Positions 34,593-43,206 of a DNA stretch of 64,000 nucleotides are shown piece after piece (the stretch's first letter is position 1; each line of letters begins with the position of its first letter). This DNA is from JASLDZ01 sp964242625. GTDB lineage: Bacteria > Pseudomonadota > Alphaproteobacteria > Caulobacterales > Caulobacteraceae. Position numbers and translations under genes: made by a program. Location: the NCBI GenBank assembly GCA_964242625.1, contig CAXTAO010000006.1:1-64000 (forward strand). The letters run 5' to 3'. The notes beneath the pieces are model-generated. The model had not been told where the DNA came from. It ran no database searches and saw nothing but the letters and a program-made list of their open reading frames with translations.

Positions 34593-34600
34593 TTAACCGT
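34593..34600 (+). promoter_or_regulatory. Possible CtrA half-site upstream of the chemotaxis operon
   Basis: TTAACCGT matches the CtrA half-site TTAACCAT with one change, 72 bases before the operon start. A second TTAAG lies at 34492-34496. The 272-base gap (34400-34671) between DUF484 and the operon holds no other recognisable signal and must contain the operon promoter. Confidence 0.25.
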
Positions 34601-34671
34601 CACTTACGGCTTTGTGGGCTTGGTGACGGCGACGATGCGCCGGACCGTCCGGCGTCGCAACGGAGCCTGCC

Positions 34672-36612
34672 GTGACGCTCAGCGATCTGAAGATCTCGCA
34701 CAAGCTCGTCGCGGGCTTCGGAGCGCTCAGCCTCGCGGTGCTGGCCATGGGCGCCGGCGTGCTCGCTACCCAATCGGAAGTCGGTCGCGCCAACGCGGTC
34801 AACGACCACGCGAGCGCCGTGCTCGACGACGTGGACCAGATCGTCGCGGGCGTTAACGACCAGAACGCCTCCGCCCGTGGCCTGGCGATCGTGCGCTCCG
34901 ACCGGTTCGTGAAGAAGTACGAGGCGGCGAGCGGCAAGATCGCCGCCCTTTTCGCCCACGCGCGCCAGGAAGCGGCCGGACACGCCGAGATCATGGCCGA
35001 TCTCCAGGCGCTCGAGACGGGCGTGAAGGCCTGGCGCTCCGAAGTCGGCGACGAGGTGATGCGCATGGGCGTCGGACCCGAGACCGCCGCCGCCCAACTC
35101 GCCATCCTGCGGAGCGAGCGGCAGAACGTCCTGTTCAACGCGCTGCGGACGACGGCGGGCGAGATGCGGACCCGCATCGACGGTTGGTTCACCGACGCCC
35201 AGCGCCGGGCCGAAGCGGCGAACGCCCTTCTCCGCCTGATCGTGCTGGGGGGTGCGGGGGGCGTTTTGGCCATGTCGGCGGCCATGCTGGTGGTGCTCAC
35301 CCGGGCGATCGCGCGGCCGGTGACGGAGCTGACCGCGCGCATGAGCCAGATCGCGGGCGGCGCGACCGAGGTCGACATCCCCGAGCGCAGCCGCCGCGAC
35401 GAGATCGGCGCCATGGGCCAGGCGCTGGAGACCTTCCGGCTGAACGCCATCGAGAAGGTCCGGCTGGAGGCGCACACCGCCGACGCCCGCGCCGCGGCCG
35501 AGGCCGAGCGCGCGCGCAACGAGCAGGAGGCGGCGCGGGTGCGCGCCCTGGCCGACGACGTGGTGGCGCAGGTGGGCCAGTCGCTCTCGGCGCTGGCGGG
35601 CGGCGACCTCGCCCAGCGCATGACGGGCGAAGTGGCCCCGGAGGTCGCCAACCTCCGACCGCTGAAGGACGATTTGAACCGCGCGCTGGACCAGATGGCG
35701 CAGGCGCTGTCGCACGTGTCGACGAGCGCGGAGGCGATGCGGGGCGGCGTGGGCGAGATCGGGCAGGCGGCGGACGACCTGTCGCGGCGGACCGAGCAGC
35801 AGGCGGCGAGTCTCGAGGAGACGGCGGCGGCGCTGGACGAGATCACCGCGACCGTCCGCAAGACGGCGGAGGGCGCCCACCACGCACGCGCGACGGTCGG
35901 CCAGGCGCAGGCGGACGCGGAACGCTCGGGCGCTGTGGTGCGCGACGCGGTGGCGGCCATGGCCGCGATCGAGGGCTCGGCCGGCCAGATCGGCCAGATC
36001 ATCGGCGTGATCGACGAGATCGCCTTCCAGACCAACCTCCTGGCGCTCAACGCCGGGGTGGAGGCGGCGCGCGCGGGCGACGCGGGGCGGGGCTTCGCGG
36101 TGGTGGCCTCGGAGGTCAGGGCGCTGGCCCAGCGCTCGGCGGCCGCGGCCAAGGAGATCAAGACGCTGATCACCGCCTCCACCCGAGAGGTCGGGCACGG
36201 GGTGGCGCTGGTCGGCGAGACCGGGCGCGCCCTGGAGCGGATCGTGGCGCAGGTGAGCGAGATCTCGGGCGTGGTGGGCGAGATCGCCGCCTCCGCCCAG
36301 GAGCAGGCGGCCGGCCTCTCCCAGGTCAACACCGCGGTCAACCAGATGGACCAGGTGACCCAGCAGAACGCCGCCATGGTCGAACAGTCCACCGCCGCGG
36401 CGCACACCCTCTCGGGCGAGGCGGCCGAACTCGCGCGGCTCGTCGGCCAGTTCCGGCTGGCGGCGCCCGCCGCGGCGCCCCCGCGCGCGGCCGCGCCGGC
36501 GCGCCGCCCCACCCCCGCGCCCGTACACGCCCGCCCCGCGCTGAAGACGACCGGCCGCGGCGGCGCCGCACCTCGACCCGCGGCCGACGCCGACGGATGG
36601 GAGGAGTTCTGA
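34672..36612 (+). CDS. Methyl-accepting chemotaxis protein, first gene of che operon
   Basis: A 646-residue transmembrane chemoreceptor. It has an N-terminal membrane segment (about residues 11-33), a helical periplasmic sensor domain (about 34-190), a second membrane segment (about 191-214), HAMP (AIARPVTELTARMSQIAGG) and a long signalling hairpin with EIAFQTNLLALNAGVEAARAG. It ends DGWEEF, which fits the xWxxF docking pentapeptide used to recruit CheR and CheB; the other receptor in this window lacks it. Start is GTG at 34672, with GGAG upstream. It corresponds to mcpA of the Caulobacter cluster. Confidence 0.93.
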   Translation: MTLSDLKISHKLVAGFGALSLAVLAMGAGVLATQSEVGRANAVNDHASAVLDDVDQIVAGVNDQNASARGLAIVRSDRFVKKYEAASGKIAALFAHARQEAAGHAEIMADLQALETGVKAWRSEVGDEVMRMGVGPETAAAQLAILRSERQNVLFNALRTTAGEMRTRIDGWFTDAQRRAEAANALLRLIVLGGAGGVLAMSAAMLVVLTRAIARPVTELTARMSQIAGGATEVDIPERSRRDEIGAMGQALETFRLNAIEKVRLEAHTADARAAAEAERARNEQEAARVRALADDVVAQVGQSLSALAGGDLAQRMTGEVAPEVANLRPLKDDLNRALDQMAQALSHVSTSAEAMRGGVGEIGQAADDLSRRTEQQAASLEETAAALDEITATVRKTAEGAHHARATVGQAQADAERSGAVVRDAVAAMAAIEGSAGQIGQIIGVIDEIAFQTNLLALNAGVEAARAGDAGRGFAVVASEVRALAQRSAAAAKEIKTLITASTREVGHGVALVGETGRALERIVAQVSEISGVVGEIAASAQEQAAGLSQVNTAVNQMDQVTQQNAAMVEQSTAAAHTLSGEAAELARLVGQFRLAAPAAAPPRAAAPARRPTPAPVHARPALKTTGRGGAAPRPAADADGWEEF

Positions 36613-36614
36613 GC

Positions 36615-36908
36615 ATGGCCGACGTCGCTCCGAGCCCTCACGCGCCCGTCGTCCTGCCCGCCGTGCTCGACCTCGCCGCCGCCGCCCCGCTTCTCGAGAC
36701 GCTGAAGGCGCGCCAGGGAACGCCCGTGACGCTTCAGGCCGGCGAGGTGCGTCGCCTCGGCGGCCAGTGCCTGCAGGTGCTCCTCGCCGCGCACCGGCGC
36801 TGGGCCGACGACGGGCAGGCCTGGCGCATCGCCGACCCCTCCCCCGCCTTTTCCGACGCCCTCGCCCTGTTCGGGGCCGCCCAAGCTCTGGAGCCCGTGG
36901 CCGCATGA
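36615..36908 (+). CDS. STAS-domain protein of the chemotaxis operon
   Basis: A 97-residue STAS (anti-sigma factor antagonist-like) protein with VVLPAVLDLAAAAPLLETL and VRRLGGQCLQVLLAAHRRW. The serine or threonine normally phosphorylated in SpoIIAA-type proteins is replaced by glycine (LGGQC), so switching by phosphorylation is unlikely. It occupies the position of the gene named cheX in the Caulobacter operon, which is not the phosphatase CheX of other bacteria. It starts 2 bases after the MCP stop and overlaps cheY. Confidence 0.85.
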   Translation: MADVAPSPHAPVVLPAVLDLAAAAPLLETLKARQGTPVTLQAGEVRRLGGQCLQVLLAAHRRWADDGQAWRIADPSPAFSDALALFGAAQALEPVAA

Positions 36909-37270
36909 GCCTGACCGTTCTGACCGTGGATGACAGCCGCACCATGCGCGACATGTTGCGCCTGGCGCTGGCCGAGGCGGGCTTCACCGTCGTGCAGGCG
37001 GTGGACGGGATGGACGGGCTGGAGGTGCTCGGCCGCGAGCAGCCCGACGTCATCGTCACCGACATCAACATGCCGCGCATGGACGGCTTCGGCTTCATCG
37101 AGGCCGTGCGCCAGGACGCGAGCCGGCGCGCCACCCCCATCCTCGTGCTCACCACCGAGAGCGACGCCGCCAAGAAGAGCCGCGCCAAGGCGGCGGGCGC
37201 CACGGGCTGGATCGTCAAGCCGTTCGACCCCGCCAAGCTGGTGGACGCCGTCCGCCGCGTCGCCGCCTGA
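36905..37270 (+). CDS. cheY: Chemotaxis response regulator CheY (first copy)
   Basis: A 121-residue single receiver domain. It starts SLTVLTVDDSRTMRDMLR with the acidic pair DD. The phosphoacceptor Asp lies in VTDINMPRMDG, the signalling Thr in LVLTTESD, and the Lys in WIVKPFDP. It is expected to carry the signal from CheA to the flagellar switch or act as a phosphate sink. ATGA overlap with the STAS gene couples translation. Confidence 0.94.
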   Translation: MSLTVLTVDDSRTMRDMLRLALAEAGFTVVQAVDGMDGLEVLGREQPDVIVTDINMPRMDGFGFIEAVRQDASRRATPILVLTTESDAAKKSRAKAAGATGWIVKPFDPAKLVDAVRRVAA

Positions 37271-37283
37271 CTGAGCGGCGGCC

Positions 37284-39542
37284 ATGGACCCGATGGAGGC
37301 GATCCGCCTCACCTTCTTCCAGGAGTGCGAGGAAGGGCTGGCCGAGCTCGAGCAGGGGCTCCTCCTCGTCGAGGCGGGCGACGCCGACGCCGAGACGGTC
37401 AACGCCGTCTTCCGCGCGGTGCACTCGATCAAGGGCGGCGCGGGCGCCTTCCAGCTCGACGCGCTGGTGCGCTTCGCCCACGTGTTCGAGACCGCTCTCG
37501 ACCGCGTGCGCTCGGGCCGGCTCAGCCCCGAACCGCCCGTGGTGAAGGTGCTGCTGCGCGCGGCCGACGTGCTCAGCGACCTCGTGCGGGCAGCGCGCGA
37601 CGGCGGGACCGTCGAGGAGGCGCGCTCCACAGCGCTCGCGGCCGAACTCGACGCCCTCGGCGGCGGGGACGGCGCGGCGCCGGCCGGCGACGACGACGGC
37701 ATGGGCGATTTCGCCTTCACCCCCATGGCGGCGGGCGGCTTCCCCGACCTCGGCGCGGCGCTCGACCTGCCGGAGCTGGGCGGCCTGCCCCTCCTGCCCG
37801 ACCTCCCCGACCTCGCTTCCGTCGAGGCCGCGCCCTGGCGCGTGGCGTTCACCCCGCGGCCGGAGCTCTACGCCAAGGCCAACGAGGCCGGCCTCCTCTT
37901 GCGCGAACTCGTCCGGCTGGGCGGGGCGGAGATCACGCTCGACAGCTCGGCCCTGCCGCCGCTCGACGGGCTCGATCCCGAAGGCGCCTACCTCGGCTGG
38001 ACGGTCTCCGTGCCAGGCGCGGTGGACGAGGCGGCGCTGCGCGAGGTGTTTGAGTTTGTGGAGGACGACTGCGTGCTCGACGTGGCGCGGGACGAGGCCG
38101 CGGCCGACCTTCCCGACCTGCCCGACCTGCCCGAGCTTCCCGCCCTGGGCGACCCCGCCTCGGCCGCGGCGGAGCCGTTCGACATCGCCGCCCTCCTCGC
38201 CCAGGCGCGGGGCGACACGCCCGCCCCCGAGGCGCCCGTCGCCGAGGTGCGCCCTGCCGCCGCCGCGTCGCCCACCTCGGCGACGCCGCCGCCCGCGGCC
38301 GCGGCTCCCGCCACCATCCGCGTCGACCTCGACCGGGTGGACCGGCTGATCGACCTCGTGGGCGAGCTCGTGATCAACCAGGCGGTGCTGGCCCAGCGCC
38401 TGCTGGAGGCGGGCCTCCACTCCGGCGCCGGCGGCGAGGGTGGGCTGTCGCAGAGCCTGGACGAGCTCGAAGGGCTCACCCGCGAGATCCAGGACAGCGT
38501 GATGGCCATCCGCGCCCAGCCGGTGAAAAGCGTGTTCCAGCGCATGCCGCGCCTGGCGCGCGAGGTCGCCGCCATGACCGGCAAGCAGGTGCGCCTCGTC
38601 ATGGAAGGCGAGGGCACCGAGGTCGACAAGACGGTGATCGAGCGGCTGGCCGACCCGCTCACCCACATGCTGCGCAACGCCATCGACCACGGGCTGGAGC
38701 GCCCAGAGCGCCGCCTCGCCGCCGGCAAGCCCGCCGAAGGCGTGGTGAGGCTCGCCGCCTTCCACCGCTCGGGCCGCATCGTGATCGAGGTGTCGGACGA
38801 CGGCGCGGGCATCGACCGCCAGCGCGTCAAAGCGATCGCCGCGAACAAAGGGCTGATCGCCGCCGACGCCGCCATGAGCGACGAGGAGCTGGACAACATC
38901 ATCTTCATGCCGGGCTTCTCCACCGCCGACGCGGTGTCCGACATCTCGGGCCGGGGCGTGGGCATGGACGTGGTGCGGCGCTCGATCGCCGCGCTCGGCG
39001 GCCGCATCTCCATCGCCTCGCGCCCGGGCGAGGGTTCGACCTTCACCCTCAGCCTGCCGCTGACGCTCGCGGTGCTGGACGGCATGGTGGTCACCGTCGG
39101 CGGGCAGACGCTCGTGGCCCCGCTCACGGCTATCGTTGAGACGCTGCAGCCCCGCGCCGCCGACGTGCGCGCGCTGGGCGACGCGCGGGTGATCCTGAAC
39201 CGCTCCGCCTACCTGCCGCTCTTGGACGTGGGCGAGGCGCTGGGCTTCCGCGCCGAACCGCTAGAGGCGACCGCGGGCGTGGCGCTGCTCGTCGAGGGCG
39301 ACGGCGGCTCGCGCGCGGCGCTCTTGGTGGACGCCATCCAGGGCCAGCGCCAGGTCGTGATCAAGAGCCTGGAGGCCAACTACCAGCAGGTGGAGGGCGT
39401 GGCCGCCGCCACCATCCTCGGCGACGGCCGGGTGGCGCTGATCCTCGACGTCGACGCGCTCCTCGCCGCCGCGCGCCGCGCCGACCCTCGTCCGCCCGCT
39501 CCCGTCCCCACCCCCGCCCCTACTTCAGCCTTGGCAGCCTAA
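37284..39542 (+). CDS. cheA: Chemotaxis histidine kinase CheA
   Basis: A 752-residue kinase. The HPt (P1) domain has the phosphorylated His in VHSIKGGAGAF (about residue 48). It is followed by a P2-like domain, a long linker, the dimerisation H-box region (VDRLIDLVGELVINQAVL), the ATPase domain (N box MLRNAIDHGLE, then DDGAGIDRQRV, SGRGVGMDVVR) and a CheW-like P5 domain. The linkers carry repeated Leu-Pro-Asp units (LPDLPDLASVE and LPDLPDLPELPALG). It starts 13 bases after cheY. It phosphorylates CheY and CheB. Confidence 0.95.
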   Translation: MDPMEAIRLTFFQECEEGLAELEQGLLLVEAGDADAETVNAVFRAVHSIKGGAGAFQLDALVRFAHVFETALDRVRSGRLSPEPPVVKVLLRAADVLSDLVRAARDGGTVEEARSTALAAELDALGGGDGAAPAGDDDGMGDFAFTPMAAGGFPDLGAALDLPELGGLPLLPDLPDLASVEAAPWRVAFTPRPELYAKANEAGLLLRELVRLGGAEITLDSSALPPLDGLDPEGAYLGWTVSVPGAVDEAALREVFEFVEDDCVLDVARDEAAADLPDLPDLPELPALGDPASAAAEPFDIAALLAQARGDTPAPEAPVAEVRPAAAASPTSATPPPAAAAPATIRVDLDRVDRLIDLVGELVINQAVLAQRLLEAGLHSGAGGEGGLSQSLDELEGLTREIQDSVMAIRAQPVKSVFQRMPRLAREVAAMTGKQVRLVMEGEGTEVDKTVIERLADPLTHMLRNAIDHGLERPERRLAAGKPAEGVVRLAAFHRSGRIVIEVSDDGAGIDRQRVKAIAANKGLIAADAAMSDEELDNIIFMPGFSTADAVSDISGRGVGMDVVRRSIAALGGRISIASRPGEGSTFTLSLPLTLAVLDGMVVTVGGQTLVAPLTAIVETLQPRAADVRALGDARVILNRSAYLPLLDVGEALGFRAEPLEATAGVALLVEGDGGSRAALLVDAIQGQRQVVIKSLEANYQQVEGVAAATILGDGRVALILDVDALLAAARRADPRPPAPVPTPAPTSALAA

Positions 39543-39545
39543 CCC

Positions 39546-39998
39546 ATGACCGACGCCGCCGCCGGCCGCGAACTCATCAGCTTCCGCATCGGCGCCCAGG
39601 AGTTCTGCGTCGACATCATGTCGGTGCGCGAAATCCGGGGCTGGGCCCCCGCGACGCCCCTGCCCCGCGCGCCCGGCTACATCCGCGGCGTGATCAACCT
39701 GCGCGGCGCAGTGCTGCCCATCGTCGACCTGTCGGCGCGGCTGGGGCTGGGCGCGGCCGACCCCTCCGCGCGCCACGTCATCATCGTGGCCCAGATCGGC
39801 GCGCGGCTCGTGGGCCTCCTCGTGGACGCGGTGAGCGACATACTGACCGTCACCGACGCCAGCGTGCAGCCGACGCCCGACGTCGCCTCCGACATGGCGC
39901 GCACCTTCGTGCAGGGCCTCCTGGCGCTGGACGGGCGCATGATCAGCCTGATCGACCTCGACCGCGTGCTGCCCGCCGCCGCCGAGGAGGCCGCGTGA
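39546..39998 (+). CDS. cheW: Chemotaxis adaptor CheW
   Basis: A 150-residue CheW domain that links receptors to CheA. It has LISFRIGAQEFCVDIMSVRE and the conserved GYIRGVINLRGAVLPIVDL, then LVGLLVDAVSDILTV. It starts four bases after cheA and overlaps cheR by four bases. Confidence 0.95.
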   Translation: MTDAAAGRELISFRIGAQEFCVDIMSVREIRGWAPATPLPRAPGYIRGVINLRGAVLPIVDLSARLGLGAADPSARHVIIVAQIGARLVGLLVDAVSDILTVTDASVQPTPDVASDMARTFVQGLLALDGRMISLIDLDRVLPAAAEEAA

Positions 39999-40891
39999 CG
40001 CCCGATCGCGCGTCCTCCCCCCCGGACGCCCGGCGCTCGGCGGCCCTGGTCGACGGCGAGTTCCCGCTGACGGCGGAGGACTTCCGCCGCATCGCCGCCA
40101 TGCTGCACGCCGACGCGGGGATCGCCCTGCACGAGCAGAAGGCGACGCTCGTCTACTCGCGCCTGGCCAAGCGGCTGCGGGCGCTGGGGCTGCGCTCGTT
40201 CCGCGAGTATTGCGCGCTGGTGGCCGAGGCGGGCGGGGCCGACGAGCGCCAGCAGATGCTGGCGGCGCTGACCACCAACGTCACCCGCTTCTTCCGCGAG
40301 CCGCACCACTTCGACCACCTGCGCACCACCGTCCTGCCGCCGCTCCTCGACGCTGCGAAGCGCGGCGCGCGGGTGCGGCTGTGGTCGGCCGCGTGCTCCA
40401 ACGGGTCGGAGCCGTACTCCATGGGGCTCGTCGTCCTGGGCCTGATGCCCGACGCCGCCGACCACGACGTGCGCATCCTCGCCAGCGACATCGACCCGGT
40501 GATGATCGCCGAGGGCAAGACGGGGCGCTATCCGGCCTCCGCCCTCCAGCCCGCGCCCGCCGATCTCGTGCGCCGCTTCTTCCGCCCGCTGGGGCCCGGC
40601 TCCGACCAGCTGGAGGCGGGCGAGGAGCTCCGCGCCCTGATCGCCTTCCGCGAACTGAACCTGATCGGCGACTGGCCGATGAAGGGCCGCTTCGACGCGA
40701 TCTTCTGTCGCAACGTGGTGATCTACTTCGAGGACGACACCCAGAGCCGGGTGTGGAGCCGCTTCGCGCCCCTGCTCACCCCGGGCGGCCGGCTCTTCAT
40801 CGGCCACTCCGAGCGGCTGCTCGGCCCGGCCGCCGCCCTGTTCGAGCCCGACGGGGTGACGGTGCACAGGCTCAGGGGCCCGCGCCCATGA
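39995..40891 (+). CDS. cheR: Chemotaxis methyltransferase CheR
   Basis: A 298-residue SAM-dependent methyltransferase that methylates receptor glutamates. It shows YSRLAKRLRALGLRSFREYC (N-terminal substrate-interacting domain), TTNVTRFFREPHHFDHL, the SAM loop LWSAACSNGSEPYSM and CRNVVIYFEDDTQSRVW. An N-terminal extension of about 20 residues precedes the domain. GTG start overlaps cheW. The receptor at the head of the operon has a docking tail suitable for it. Confidence 0.95.
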   Translation: MTPDRASSPPDARRSAALVDGEFPLTAEDFRRIAAMLHADAGIALHEQKATLVYSRLAKRLRALGLRSFREYCALVAEAGGADERQQMLAALTTNVTRFFREPHHFDHLRTTVLPPLLDAAKRGARVRLWSAACSNGSEPYSMGLVVLGLMPDAADHDVRILASDIDPVMIAEGKTGRYPASALQPAPADLVRRFFRPLGPGSDQLEAGEELRALIAFRELNLIGDWPMKGRFDAIFCRNVVIYFEDDTQSRVWSRFAPLLTPGGRLFIGHSERLLGPAAALFEPDGVTVHRLRGPRP

Positions 40892-41934
40892 CCCGCGTTC
40901 TCGTCGTCGACGACAGCGCCACCATGCGCTCGCTGATCAAGCAGACCCTGCGCGCCGACCCCGCCATCGAGGTGGTGGGCGAGGCGGCCGACCCGATCGA
41001 GGCGCGCGCCGCGATCAAGGCGCTCAACCCCGACGTGGTGACCCTCGACATCGAGATGCCCAACATGAACGGGCTCGAATTCCTCGAGCGCATCATGCGG
41101 CTGCGGCCGACGCCGGTGATCATGGTCTCCACCCTCACCTCGGCGGGTGCGGAGGCCACGCTGCAGGCGCTGGAGCTGGGCGCGGTGGATTGCGTGGCCA
41201 AGCCGTCGACCGCCGGCCTGCACGCCTTCGACGAACTCGCCGCCAAGGTCCGGGGCGCCCACCACGCACGGCTGCGACCCCTGGGGGAGGCGCGCCCGGC
41301 CGCGCCGCCCGCCGCCGCCGCCTCCATCTCCGAGACTTACCGCAGCGACGGCCGGCTGGTGGCGCTGGGCGCCTCCACCGGCGGGGTGGAGGCGCTGATC
41401 GACCTCCTGCGCCACTGGCCCGCCGACGGGCCGCCGACGCTCGTGGTGCAGCACATGCCGGCGACCTTCACCCCCTCCTTCGCCGCCCGGCTGGACCGGC
41501 TGTGCGCCGCGGAGGTGCGCGAAGCGCGCGACGGCGAGCCCATCGGCCCCGGACAGGTGCGCTTGGCGCCCGGCGGCGTCGCTCACCTGGAGGTCGCGGG
41601 CGCGCCTTCCGCCCCGCGCTGCCGGCTCACGGCGACCGACCCCGTTTCGGGCCACCGCCCGTCGGTGGACGTGCTGTTCGCCTCCGTCGCCAGGGTCATG
41701 GGCGCGCGCGCGGTCGGGGCCATCCTCACCGGCATGGGCCGCGACGGCGCCCAGGGACTCCTCGCCATGCGCGGGGGCGGGGCCGACACGCTCGGCCAGG
41801 ACGAGGGCAGCTGCGTGATCTACGGCATGCCCAAGGCCGCCCACGACGTCGGCGCGGTGCAGCGCCAGCTCCCCCTCGAGCGGATCGGGCCCGAGCTCGT
41901 CCGCCTCACCCGCCGCGCAGGAGCCCGAGCATGA
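40888..41934 (+). CDS. cheB: Chemotaxis methylesterase/glutamine deamidase CheB
   Basis: A 348-residue two-domain protein. The receiver domain has VVDDSATMRSLIKQ and the phospho-Asp in TLDIEMPNMNGLEFL. The catalytic domain has the nucleophile Ser in GASTGGVEAL, the His in VVQHMPATFTPSFAARL and the Asp in GMGRDGAQG. It removes methyl groups from receptors when activated by CheA. Its ATG overlaps the cheR stop. Confidence 0.96.
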   Translation: MTRVLVVDDSATMRSLIKQTLRADPAIEVVGEAADPIEARAAIKALNPDVVTLDIEMPNMNGLEFLERIMRLRPTPVIMVSTLTSAGAEATLQALELGAVDCVAKPSTAGLHAFDELAAKVRGAHHARLRPLGEARPAAPPAAAASISETYRSDGRLVALGASTGGVEALIDLLRHWPADGPPTLVVQHMPATFTPSFAARLDRLCAAEVREARDGEPIGPGQVRLAPGGVAHLEVAGAPSAPRCRLTATDPVSGHRPSVDVLFASVARVMGARAVGAILTGMGRDGAQGLLAMRGGGADTLGQDEGSCVIYGMPKAAHDVGAVQRQLPLERIGPELVRLTRRAGARA

Positions 41935-42320
41935 GCCGCGCCGCCGCTCTCAAAGTGCTGGTCGTCGACGACCAGATGACCATGCGCGCGCTGGTGCGCT
42001 CAGGGCTCCAGCAGCTGGGCGTCAAGGAGATCGAGGAGGCCCCGGACGGCGAGGAAGCGTTCAAGGCGCTGGTGGGCAAGCCCGCCCACCTCGTCATCTC
42101 CGACTTCAACATGCCCAAGCTCGACGGGCTGGGCCTGCTGCGCGCCATCCGCGCGCACCCGCCGACGCGCACCACGGCCTTCATCATGCTGACCGGCCGC
42201 GCCGACAAGGAGCTGGTGCAGCGGGCGGTGCAGTTCGGCGTCAACAACTACCTCGTGAAGCCCTTCACCGTGCAGACGCTGAAGGAGAAGATCGAAGCGG
42301 TGTTCGGCGCGCTCGGGTGA
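41931..42320 (+). CDS. cheY: Chemotaxis response regulator CheY (second copy)
   Basis: A 129-residue receiver domain with all catalytic residues: VVDDQMTMR (acidic pair), ISDFNMPKLDG (phospho-Asp), IMLTGRAD (Thr) and LVKPFTV (Lys). It has more resemblance to classical CheY than the third receiver gene of the cluster. It overlaps cheB by four bases and is overlapped by cheD. It matches the position of cheYII in Caulobacter. Confidence 0.94.
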   Translation: MSRAAALKVLVVDDQMTMRALVRSGLQQLGVKEIEEAPDGEEAFKALVGKPAHLVISDFNMPKLDGLGLLRAIRAHPPTRTTAFIMLTGRADKELVQRAVQFGVNNYLVKPFTVQTLKEKIEAVFGALG

Positions 42321-42904
42321 GCCGGGCGACCGCCCTTCTCCCCGCGGCGGGCGACGCCGGGGCCGAGCGCCGCCTGCACGTGGTGCAGGGCGAGCAGGCG
42401 GTGTCGCGCGACCCGGCGCTGTGCCTGACCACCATCCTCGGCTCCTGCGTGGCCGCCTGCCTGCACGACCCCGTGGCCGGGGTGGGCGGCATGAACCATT
42501 TCCTCCTGCCCGGCGACCACGCGGGGGCGAGCGGGCTGCGGATGGGCGTCCACGCCATGGAGCTCCTCGTCAACGCGCTCCTGGCGGAAGGGGCGGCGCG
42601 CGGCCGGCTGCAGGGCAAGCTCTTCGGCGGCGGGCGCATGCTGGACGGGCTGACCGACGTGGGGGCCCAGAACGCCGCCTTCGCCGAAGGCTTCCTCCGT
42701 GCAGAGGGGATCAGCCACGTCGGCGGCTCCCTGCGCGGCGACAGCGCGCGGCGCGTGCAGTTCTGGCCGGCGACGGGGCGGGTGCGGCAGATGCAGCTCG
42801 CCCCCGCCGACCGCTCGGCCTTCGACGGCGAGCGCAAGCGGCCCGCGCGCGAGGCCGCCCCCGCCAGCACCGGCGTCGACGCCGGCGCCCTGGAGCTCTT
42901 CTGA
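42317..42904 (+). CDS. cheD: Chemoreceptor glutamine deamidase CheD
   Basis: A 195-residue CheD. The catalytic Cys is in TTILGSCVAACLHDP, and the His follows in GGMNHFLLPGD. KLFGGGRMLDGLTDVG is typical of the family. It deamidates receptor glutamines. It starts with GTG overlapping cheY. It ends GALELF; the next small protein ends GDLELF, a shared tail not part of the CheD domain (see findings). Confidence 0.95.
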   Translation: MSRATALLPAAGDAGAERRLHVVQGEQAVSRDPALCLTTILGSCVAACLHDPVAGVGGMNHFLLPGDHAGASGLRMGVHAMELLVNALLAEGAARGRLQGKLFGGGRMLDGLTDVGAQNAAFAEGFLRAEGISHVGGSLRGDSARRVQFWPATGRVRQMQLAPADRSAFDGERKRPAREAAPASTGVDAGALELF

Positions 42905-42909
42905 GCGCC

Positions 42910-43206
42910 ATGCCGCCCCGCTCCGCCCTCCTCGCCGTCGCCGACGAACTCGCCCGGCTGAGCGGCGAGGCGGAGGCGCTGCAGGCGGCCCTGCCCCCGC
43001 CCGCCGACGCGCCCGGCCGCGTCGCCCTGCAGCGGCTGGACGCGCTCACCCAGTCGCTCGAAGCCCTGGCGACCTTCGCGGGCGAGGTGGGTCGCGGGGC
43101 CGATCCCGCCGCCGCCGCCGCCGCCCTGCCGCTCAAGGGCCTGGCCGACCGGCTGGCCGGCGGGCGCGGAGCCGCCGAGCCGGCGGGCGACCTCGAGCTG
43201 TTCTGA
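42910..43206 (+). CDS. Small helical chemotaxis-operon protein (CheU-like position)
   Basis: A 98-residue, mostly alpha-helical protein (LLAVADELARLSGEAEALQAAL, then LQRLDALTQSLEALATF) with Ala/Pro-rich connecting regions. No enzyme motif is seen. It occupies the place of cheU in the Caulobacter operon and ends in the same LELF tail as CheD. Function is unknown; a docking or scaffold role is possible. It starts 5 bases after cheD and its stop overlaps the next gene by one base. Confidence 0.75.
   Translation: MPPRSALLAVADELARLSGEAEALQAALPPPADAPGRVALQRLDALTQSLEALATFAGEVGRGADPAAAAAALPLKGLADRLAGGRGAAEPAGDLELF

Noticed and set aside
36615..36908. Phosphorylatable anti-sigma factor antagonist
   Set aside because: The conserved Ser/Thr of SpoIIAA-like STAS domains is glycine here, and the gene lies in a chemotaxis operon.
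34600..37236. Long minus-strand frame opposite the MCP gene
   Set aside because: It is a shadow of the chemoreceptor reading frame with no independent support.
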